Of a stretch of 64,000 nucleotides of DNA, positions 57,155-64,000 are shown in pieces. Within the stretch, counting starts at the first letter, position 1; each line of letters begins with the position of its first letter. Source of the stretch: Cupriavidus metallidurans CH34 (GTDB lineage Bacteria > Pseudomonadota > Gammaproteobacteria > Burkholderiales > Burkholderiaceae); NCBI RefSeq assembly GCF_000196015.1, contig NC_007973.1, positions 1,364,001 to 1,428,000 on the forward strand, written 5' to 3'. A model generated the notes under the pieces. It had not been told where the DNA came from and ran no database searches. It saw only the letters and a program-made list of their open reading frames with translations. Made by a program: the position numbers and the translations under genes.

Positions 57155-57985
57155 TTAAAGCGCCTCTTCCGAGAAGAAGTCACCGACCAACCGGTTAAAT
57201 CGCTCTCCATGTTCAATCTGCGTCCAATGGCCACAGCGGCCGAACACGTGCAGCTGCGCCCGTGGAATCAGTCTGAGCAGTGTATAGGAATTGGACAGCG
57301 GGATGACCTGGTCTTCGCGCCCATGGATGATGAGTGTCTCGTGCGGAAGCGAGCCGACGTCCTCCTCCCGGCTCGCCATAGCGTCCACCCAACGCTGGCG
57401 CGGTGCCGGAAACATACTTGAAAACGCTTCCTGAAAGTTCGGCCGGATGCTTGCCTCATAACGCAGGCGAGCGAGGTCGTCATTTACGAGATTGCGGTCG
57501 AACGCAAAAACATCGAGCAACTCTCGCATGTTGTCGATTGACGGAACGTAGCCCCAAACCTTGTCCAACCCCTCCGTTATCGGGAAGGAGATACCCACGC
57601 TGCCCATGAGGACCAATCGGCGCACTCTTTCGGGCGCCCGGATGGCCAGCGCCAAGGCCAGAGCCCCTCCGAAAGAGTTGCCCACCACGTGAGCCTTGTC
57701 AATGCCAAGCGCATCCAGCAACCCGAGCGCATGCCCGACCCAGGTATCCATGTCATACCGGATACCCACCGGCCGCTCGGTATATCCAAAGCCCACCATG
57801 TCCGGTGCGATGACGCGAAACTGCTTCGCGAGTTCAGGGATTGTGAGGCGCCAGTTCGCCCATGCGGTTACTCCAGGGCCCGATCCATGAATCAAAAGAA
57901 CAGGCACTCCCTGACCACGATCGTGATAATTGGTTTTTATACCATTTGCGGTGACTGTATTCGCAATTTCTAAAGAATCCGACAT
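57155..57985 (-). CDS. 2-hydroxymuconic semialdehyde hydrolase-type alpha/beta hydrolase
   Basis: A 276-residue meta-cleavage C-C hydrolase of the DmpD/XylF/TbuF kind, which splits 2-hydroxymuconic semialdehyde-type ring-fission products. Oxyanion motif IHGSGPGVTAWANWR, nucleophile GNSFGG, catalytic Asp in IHGREDQVIPL and His in GRCGHWTQIEHG. The segments NLVNDDLARLRYEASIRP and MFPAPRQRWVDA are characteristic of the phenol/toluene branch. The ATG near 57985 is preferred because GGAG is about 7 bp upstream; a TTG at 58015 is an alternative. No ring-cleavage dioxygenase is in the window. Confidence 0.92.
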   Translation of the reverse strand: MSDSLEIANTVTANGIKTNYHDRGQGVPVLLIHGSGPGVTAWANWRLTIPELAKQFRVIAPDMVGFGYTERPVGIRYDMDTWVGHALGLLDALGIDKAHVVGNSFGGALALALAIRAPERVRRLVLMGSVGISFPITEGLDKVWGYVPSIDNMRELLDVFAFDRNLVNDDLARLRYEASIRPNFQEAFSSMFPAPRQRWVDAMASREEDVGSLPHETLIIHGREDQVIPLSNSYTLLRLIPRAQLHVFGRCGHWTQIEHGERFNRLVGDFFSEEAL

Positions 57986-58084
57986 TTGCAACTCCATATA
58001 TCCAGTATCCGGCAACGAGCAATAACTTGATTTCCCTTAACAACCTCGTATGATTTTTCTTGGTTGAATCATCATCGATCTTTC

Positions 58085-58265
58085 TCAATGCTTCGCCGCA
58101 AAGCATGCTTGGGCGGCTTCCATTGGCATCAACCCTGCATTGAAGTAGCCATGCAAACGCTTGACGACTTCTTTGTCGGGTACATAGGGCCACCGGATAA
58201 AACCTAGTTCGACGGCCGCCTCAAACCAGGCGTTCGTCCACGCCTGCAGGTGCTTTGCATCCCCG
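58085..58265 (-). pseudogene. Unidentified coding remnant between porin and hydrolase genes
   Basis: A frame without a usual start codon reads DAKHLQAWTNAWFEAAVELG, then FIRWPYVPDKEVVKRLHGYF, and NAGLMPMEAAQACFAAKH before a stop. The composition is protein-like (aromatic-rich, helical C-terminus), unlike chance frames here. It looks like the 3' end of a gene whose beginning has been lost. I do not recognise the family. Confidence 0.4.
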
Positions 58266-58295
58266 ATGCGTCAGTATATTTGACTCGTCAAACAT

Positions 58296-58720
58296 AGTTT
58301 GTCGACCTCTGATGACTCGGAGCAATCATCTGCGCAATGCGACTTACGCTAGACCGCGCCCTCTGGGGGAAGTACCACTTCCTGAACGGCTAGCGGATTT
58401 TCGCGTAGATCTCATTGCACGAGCGTCCGCTTCCGTTTCCCTTCTACGAGCGTCAAATTCAGGACACTAGCCTCAAGCTTAACCCGCGTCGCTTGAGGTA
58501 CGGCAGGTCCAATACATTATGTCTAAAAACGTCTTTGGTCATTCATGACTTCAATGTCCGGCTTCGTGAACACAAAAATTGCTGTTCCCGACTCACGCGA
58601 CCTCTTGTGGGCTTAAATTTCGCCGATGAACGTGGTACGTCAATAATCACAATGTTTGCCTTTAACGGTGTCTGACAGTCCTGACCTACAGGGTCAACCC
58701 CACCCGCGCCCGCCTCTGCA
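58296..58720. other. Non-coding gap of about 425 bp
   Basis: Between the coding remnant and the end of the porin gene I see no gene, clear promoter or terminator. The base composition is lower in G+C than the hydrogenase segment. It may be the scar of a deletion that also removed the start of the remnant gene. Confidence 0.4.
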
Positions 58721-60115
58721 TCAAAACCGTTTTTGCCAGGCCACCGCTGCGTTGATCTGCGAGTGGGTCACCTTTATCGGCACGGAGGTGTTGGGCTGAC
58801 TCGTGTTCGTCAAGGTCTTCTGCAGTGCGAATGATATGCCGAGGTCGATCTTGCTGTTTTGGCTGAACGCATAAGAGACGCCGCCGGTCAGGGTCGTGGT
58901 CGGGATGGCGGGAATGACGGCCAACAGCATATTGTTGGGTATGGCTTCCTGCGCATAATGGAAGCCCGCACGGAACGCGAGGCTCGCGTTGTAGCGGTAT
59001 TCCGCCCCCACGCCAAACACGTTGATGTCACGGTAGTTCTGCGGCAGCGACAGGTTCAGGTTCGCCCCCGTGCCCGACTGCACGAAGCTCACGTTGATGT
59101 CCTTGAACACGCTCGCGAGAAACACGCGCTGATAGTCGGCCGAAACGCTCCAGTGATCGTTTAACCGGTGACTAATACCTGCCGTGAACTGCGCGGGCAT
59201 TTCGAAGCTGTGGACCGTGATCTGACCGTCGAGCGGGATGTTTCCGGCAACGGAACTTACTGCCGACAACGTTGCATGGCCGCCCAGATCGCCCACGCGC
59301 GTCTTGAAGTTGTAGGCCAGGCCAAACACGGTGTCCGGCGTGAGGCGATACGTGAGGCCCAGCTTGCCGCCGATCCCCCAGGCATCGGCACCGCCGCCCA
59401 CGATTCCGTTATGCGCGGAGTTGATATACCCGCCCGACAGGCCTGGCACGCTGGCGAGCGCGGGCAGCAGCGTGCCGGACGCGCGGTGCTGGGCCGCGAG
59501 CGTACCGATCTGCGAGGCATCCAGCAGCATGCCGAGATTCAGCGAGGTCCAGACCGCGTCGAGCGAGCCGCCGACCGTCAGCTTGTCCGTGACGTCGTAA
59601 GACATGGCAAACGGAATGCGCAACACCAGGAGACGCGAAAAATTGTCGAAGCCGGTGTTGATGCCGTTGGTGGTCGTGCGCGACAGAAAGCTGCTGCCGC
59701 CGTACTGCGTGCCGAGTCCCCCTCCCGCGAAGGCCCCCACGCCGAATGCATACTTCCCGGCCCGATACACGAATGCGGCTTCGGGCGCGAAGTAGGGGCC
59801 GTTGTTGTTGCCGTGATTGCCAGAAGAAACTGATTCCCCGGTGGCGGCGTTTCGTATGTTGATATCGGTGTTGATGACATCCAGCCCGAAATCTAGATAG
59901 GCCCCCTGCTCCATCAAGCCCAGCGTCGCCGGGTTCGTCATCATGGCGGCCGCGCCAATGTCGTACGCCACGCCTGTGCCCCCCATGGCGCGGGACACGG
60001 GGCCATAGCCCTCCAGATTGAACACGTCAGTAGCCTTCGCAGTGCCCATCGCAAATAACGCGACCGAAAAAACCACGATCACCCGCACAGCGACACAACT
60101 CTGATTGATCTTCAA
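58721..60115 (-). CDS. TodX/TbuX-type FadL-family outer-membrane channel
   Basis: A 464-residue outer-membrane protein of the OmpP1/FadL/TodX family, which lets hydrophobic aromatics such as toluene cross the outer membrane. A signal peptide (about 1-28) is followed by the hatch-type start TDVFNLEGYGPVSRAMGGTGVAYDIGAAAMMTNPAT with the NPA motif, then beta-barrel strands to a terminal aromatic residue (WQKRF). It is complete. Such channels are often encoded beside toluene monooxygenase operons (tbuX, tmoX). Confidence 0.93.
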   Translation of the reverse strand: MKINQSCVAVRVIVVFSVALFAMGTAKATDVFNLEGYGPVSRAMGGTGVAYDIGAAAMMTNPATLGLMEQGAYLDFGLDVINTDINIRNAATGESVSSGNHGNNNGPYFAPEAAFVYRAGKYAFGVGAFAGGGLGTQYGGSSFLSRTTTNGINTGFDNFSRLLVLRIPFAMSYDVTDKLTVGGSLDAVWTSLNLGMLLDASQIGTLAAQHRASGTLLPALASVPGLSGGYINSAHNGIVGGGADAWGIGGKLGLTYRLTPDTVFGLAYNFKTRVGDLGGHATLSAVSSVAGNIPLDGQITVHSFEMPAQFTAGISHRLNDHWSVSADYQRVFLASVFKDINVSFVQSGTGANLNLSLPQNYRDINVFGVGAEYRYNASLAFRAGFHYAQEAIPNNMLLAVIPAIPTTTLTGGVSYAFSQNSKIDLGISFALQKTLTNTSQPNTSVPIKVTHSQINAAVAWQKRF

Positions 60116-60193
60116 TTTCGTCTCCTTACCAGATTTTTTCTAATAATGGTATGAGCGTTCTCGCGCTCACCCTCGCTTTACGTCGAAGCAGCT

Positions 60194-61255
60194 TTATGGC
60201 CGGATCAGTACCTTCATTGCGCTGTCCGATTTCTGATGAAAGACCGAGAATGCCTTGTCGACATCAGCAAGTTCGAACGCGTGTGAAAAGTACTCTTGCG
60301 GATTGATCACACCACGCTCCATCAGCCGCAATGCCTCCCACATGTAAGGCTGGGCGTTAGCGAAGCCATTCATGTGCAAGCTGATATTGCGCAGAAACAC
60401 ATCGGCCAAATTCAGATTGAAAGTTGAGTCGCAGAAAACGCCGATCGCGGCAACCGTTCCGCCGGGGCGAACCAGATCGAGGCACATCTGTAGGGTTTCG
60501 GGATAACCGACCACCTCGATCACTTTGTCAAAGCCACGTCCGCCGGTTTCTGCCAGTGCTTTTTCTTTCCAGTCTTCCTGGTTCGCATCAATCGCCACGC
60601 CCCCTTTTTTGCGCACGACGTCAAGACGATGGGCAACCTTATCGAGCACAACCACGCGCCCTGGCCCTCTGTGCAGCGCGATATCGAGAGTCATCATACC
60701 CGTCGGCCCGCAGCCCACCAGTGCAACATTCTCCCCGACCTGGATATCGGCCAGGCGGTTGGCGATGATTGCCGACGGCAGGTTGCAGGAAAGCGTAACC
60801 GCCGCTTCATCGGGAATTCCCTTCGGCACATTCATCGCGTGACCATCCGCGTGAGGGACGATCAGGGCCTCCGCATGAGTTCCATTGATGCTGCCGAAAG
60901 GTATGCCGAATCCATAGACTGCGTTTTTGGTAGTCTCACAATGTGCGGTCTGCCCAACCTCGCACATGTAGCAGTGGCCGCATGAGACTGAGTACCCCAT
61001 ACTGACGCGATCCCCCTGCTTGAAGCGCCCGACGCTCTTACCGACCTCCACGACTTCGCCGATCAACTCATGACCTGTTTGGGACTTGCCTTTTTCCATG
61101 ATTCCATCAAGCGCGCCCCGGTAAAGGTGCAAATCGGAGCCACATATCGATGTGGCCGTTACTTTGACTAGCATTTCGTGGTCGGAGCGAATGACAGGGT
61201 CTGGAATATCCGTACAGCGAATATCCTGCGGACCGTAATAGACTGCGGCTTTCAT
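60194..61255 (-). CDS. Zinc-dependent alcohol dehydrogenase (MDR family)
   Basis: A 353-residue medium-chain dehydrogenase. Catalytic zinc ligands are in TSICGSDLHLYRG and TGHELIGEVVE; the structural zinc lobe is in SCGHCYMCEVGQTAHC; the Rossmann motif is VGCGPTGMMTLDIA. The sequence is like the formaldehyde/aryl-alcohol group that uses NAD(P). In this cluster it may oxidise an aromatic alcohol formed from toluene side-chain or ring products, but the substrate cannot be told from sequence. The ribosome-binding site AAGGAAT lies before the ATG. IS5/IS427 lies 84 bp upstream. Confidence 0.92.
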   Translation of the reverse strand: MKAAVYYGPQDIRCTDIPDPVIRSDHEMLVKVTATSICGSDLHLYRGALDGIMEKGKSQTGHELIGEVVEVGKSVGRFKQGDRVSMGYSVSCGHCYMCEVGQTAHCETTKNAVYGFGIPFGSINGTHAEALIVPHADGHAMNVPKGIPDEAAVTLSCNLPSAIIANRLADIQVGENVALVGCGPTGMMTLDIALHRGPGRVVVLDKVAHRLDVVRKKGGVAIDANQEDWKEKALAETGGRGFDKVIEVVGYPETLQMCLDLVRPGGTVAAIGVFCDSTFNLNLADVFLRNISLHMNGFANAQPYMWEALRLMERGVINPQEYFSHAFELADVDKAFSVFHQKSDSAMKVLIRP

Positions 61256-61338
61256 TTTGGATTCCTTATAGATTAGTTAGCATAAGTGGTGCTTTCACCT
61301 TCCCGTATCCTGATGTCTCAACCCCTCTTCATACTTAA

Positions 61339-62251
61339 GAGGCCAGTTCAAAAACCCCTGAGGCGGCTGTTTACTTTCTCGGTAAGCTGTTAACCTTGGA
61401 TGTCTGAACAACGGAACCCAAGGGATGGAAGCGCCGATTATTGATGACGAATTGTGGACACTGATCGAACCGTTACTGCCGCCGCCCAAGCCCCGGCGCA
61501 AAGGGCATCCTGGTCGCCCACGCGTATCGGATCGGGCGGCGTTGAATGGCATCCTGTTCGTGTTGAAAACCGGACTGCGATGGAACCACCTGCCGACCGT
61601 ATTGGGCTTTGGCTCCGGCGCGACCTGCTGGCGACGACTGAACGACTGGCGCAAAGCAGGCGTATGGGATCGACTGCACGAACTGCTGCTCGACAAGTTG
61701 CGCGAGGCCGGGCAGATCGATCTTTCATACGCTGCCGTCGATTCCTCGTCGGTACGAGCTGTTGGGGCGGGCGAAAAACTGGCCCGAACCCCACGGATCG
61801 CTCGCGACCCGGTTCCAAACACCACATCCTCGTAGACGCCAATGGCGTTCCCATCAGCGCCATCCTGACAGGCGCGAACCGCAACGACGTCACCCAGTTG
61901 CTGCCGCTCGTCGACGCGATTCCCCCGATCCGTGGCGCGCGCGGCCGACCACTTCAGAGACCCAAGGTCATCTATGCCGATCGTGGTTACGATTCCGATC
62001 CGCATCGTCAACGATTGCGCGAACGCGGCATCAAACCGGTGATCGCACGGCGCCGCACTGAACATGGCAGTGGTCTGGGCAAATTCCGTTGGGTCGTTGA
62101 ACGGACTCACTCGTGGCTCCACAACTTCCGTCGTCTTCGCATACGCTTCGATCGTCGAGCTGACATTCACGAAGCATTCTTGAAATTCGGCTGCGCCCTC
62201 GTCTGCTGGAACATCTTCAGGCGTACGGAGCAGCCTTTTTGAACTGGCCTC
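61339..62251 (+). mobile_element. IS5-family (IS427 group) element
   Basis: A 913-bp element with inverted ends GAGGCCAGTTCAAAAA and a TAA duplication on both sides. It lies between the glutathione transferase and alcohol dehydrogenase genes and is opposite in orientation, so it may separate the latter from the upstream operon promoter. Confidence 0.9.
61425..62242 (+). CDS. IS5/IS427 transposase, two overlapping frames
   Basis: The first frame (61425-61835) starts MEAPIIDDELWTLIEPLLPP and has the first catalytic aspartate in AAVDSSSVRAVGAG. The second frame, shifted by -1, continues TGPNPTDRSRPGSKHH, then LVDANGVPISAILTGANRND, VIYADRGYDSD (second Asp) and WVVERTHSWLHNFRR (Glu), and ends at 62242. 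The junction lies at GGGCGAAAAAC, a slippery run where a -1 shift gives GEKTGPNP. This arrangement is normal for IS427 members, so the element is probably intact. Confidence 0.9.
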
Positions 62252-62312
62252 TAAAGGAAAATCTTGAACCCCAAAACTCCGAAAAAGTTGGGGCAACAAG
62301 AACCGGTCTTCG

Positions 62313-62922
<610 letters not shown>

Positions 62923-62984
62923 TTACTCTCCTCTGATTAATAGACTTGCATTGACATTAATTCGCAAGTCGTGTGGACGCTTCA

Positions 62985-64000
62985 TTAAAAGAAACGATCG
63001 AAATGAAGCTGTTCGAAAGGAACACAGTAGCCGATCATCAACATCTCCTGAAGAGCCTGAGTCATAGGTGGAGGACCGGCGAAATAAAACTCAAAATTTG
63101 ACAGCGTATCCCCGAACACACGCCGAACCACGTCATGAACAAATCCCGTTTCACCGCTCCACTGAAATCCGGAGGCCTCACCCGGCAAAGACACGACGGG
63201 GTAAAAATGAATGCGTTCGTCGTAGCCACGTAACATGCGCAGGAACGATTCTCCGCAAATGTCTGACGGCGTTCTCCCACCATAGAAAAAATGGAGATGG
63301 CGTGTTTCCAGCATGCCGGACTGCGACGCGCCACGTGCAATTGACACCATCGGTGCAAGACCCGACCCGCCCGCTACGCAAACAATGTCGCGTGGGGCCT
63401 CCGTTCTCAAGAAAGCAAGGCCGTAAGGTCCATCGATCTCCAGTTGATCGCCCGCACGAAGGTGATGGAACAACTGCTCTGTCGCTTTACCTTGCGGCAC
63501 GCGCCGGATCTGGAAATGCCACTCGCCTCGATCATTGCCGGTGTTAGACATGGAGTAGGCTCGCGGCGCGGTCACACCAGGGACCGAAAGCATCGCATAC
63601 TGTCCCGCCAAGAAGGTGGCCGGGCCATCCGTCACAAAGCGAAATTCGCGAATGTCGTGGGTGACTTCATGCGATTCCACAAACTTGGCCAGCAGTCGCT
63701 TCGGCCTCACTTGAGCTTGATGGTCCGCCTCGACGCGCACCTTTATCTGTATGTTCCCCTTGGCTCTGCATTGGCACGCTAACAGACGACCTTTACGGCG
63801 ATCGCGTTCGGTCAGCCCTGGCGCGTCTGGCCAAAGATTCTCGGCCTCTCCGTCCAGAAGATCAAACTTGCAGCTGCCACACCCGCCCGAGTTGCACTCA
63901 TAGGGAAATCCTATTCCGGCGCGCAAAGCTGCCCGCAGGACAGTGTCTTCCCCCGCCTGGACAAAGGCATTTTTCTCTCCCTCTATGAGTATTTGATGTT
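62985..64000 (-). CDS. TmoF/TbuC-type toluene monooxygenase reductase (5' end outside window)
   Basis: NADH-dependent reductase component of a four-component toluene/aromatic monooxygenase. An N-terminal plant-type [2Fe-2S] domain has YECNSGGCGSCKF and LLACQC (CX4CX2CX29C). The FAD domain has RAYSMSN, and the NAD domain has GGSGLAPMVSIA and FYFAGPPPMT. The C-terminus VPFEQLHFDRFF is characteristic of TmoF-type proteins. About 338 residues are visible; the frame continues to the window end, so only a few N-terminal residues are missing. The oxygenase and ferredoxin genes should lie beyond 64000. Confidence 0.94.
   Translation of the reverse strand, partial: HQILIEGEKNAFVQAGEDTVLRAALRAGIGFPYECNSGGCGSCKFDLLDGEAENLWPDAPGLTERDRRKGRLLACQCRAKGNIQIKVRVEADHQAQVRPKRLLAKFVESHEVTHDIREFRFVTDGPATFLAGQYAMLSVPGVTAPRAYSMSNTGNDRGEWHFQIRRVPQGKATEQLFHHLRAGDQLEIDGPYGLAFLRTEAPRDIVCVAGGSGLAPMVSIARGASQSGMLETRHLHFFYGGRTPSDICGESFLRMLRGYDERIHFYPVVSLPGEASGFQWSGETGFVHDVVRRVFGDTLSNFEFYFAGPPPMTQALQEMLMIGYCVPFEQLHFDRFF

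Noticed and set aside
61425..62242. Calling the IS427 transposase a frameshift pseudogene
   Set aside because: Two overlapping frames joined at an A-run are the normal coding arrangement in this group, and the ends and target duplication are intact.

Overview
This GC-rich window comes from a Burkholderiales-type betaproteobacterium (Comamonadaceae, Cupriavidus or Ralstonia are all plausible). It is the accessory half of an integrative and conjugative element (ICE) of the Tn4371 family. The evidence is the gene order radC remnant - conserved hypothetical - DUF932 - ParB-like - DUF736 - XRE - DUF2958 - DUF2285 - AlpA-like - RepA - ParA - small partition protein - DUF2840 - TraF-like S26 peptidase - relaxase, followed by cargo. 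A Tn4371-type ICE carrying both a hydrogenase and toluene genes is known from Cupriavidus metallidurans (CMGI-2). This window has the same theme, but I cannot say it is that element. No mating-pair (trb) genes, element integrase or att sites lie in the window.

Layout. 1-2024: right part of a first recombinase-in-trio (RIT) element, inserted in radC. 2028-17414: ICE maintenance and mobilisation backbone on the + strand, with one IS481-family copy (9620-10660) and a putative replication origin (12742-12886). 17452-28951: minus-strand cargo made of a c-prime-type cytochrome, an LpxR-like gene split by IS21 (itself carrying IS256), a LOG protein, a beta-CASP metallo-hydrolase, a DUF2892 protein, an outer-membrane efflux factor and two ABC-2 permeases. 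28948-35213: the ABC ATPase of that efflux operon, split by IS66, which carries a complete second RIT element in its transposase gene. 35214-55044: an IS5-type transposase gene split by an IS3-family element, which is split by an IS481-family element. Inside that lies a 15.7-kb [NiFe]-hydrogenase segment bounded by two direct, apparently identical IS481 copies. 55138-64000: minus-strand aromatic-degradation cluster with the reductase of a TmoF/TbuC-type toluene monooxygenase, a frameshifted glutathione transferase, an IS5/IS427 copy, a zinc alcohol dehydrogenase, a TodX/FadL porin, a DmpD/XylF-type hydrolase and an XylR/TbuT-type sigma54 activator.

How the genes work together. The hydrogenase segment is one long minus-strand operon, hupSLEC-(HTH)-hupDFGHIJK-hypABFCDE. 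It encodes a membrane-bound uptake hydrogenase, its cytochrome b, its small-subunit and large-subunit assembly factors, and a full nickel/iron/CN/CO maturation set with a short HypF. The small subunit has all six cysteines known from the oxygen-tolerant proximal [4Fe-3S] cluster. The catabolic cluster is the downstream end of a toluene monooxygenase operon whose oxygenase genes would lie beyond position 64000.

The strongest structural result is the history that can be read from target duplications: IS66 in the ABC ATPase (8 bp), RIT in IS66, IS21 in the lpxR-like gene (4 bp), IS256 in IS21 (8 bp), and IS481 in IS3 (6 bp). The two halves of the last duplication now sit 17.8 kb apart, on either side of the hydrogenase segment. 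This implies that a circular IS481-hydrogenase unit integrated by recombination into a resident IS481 copy.
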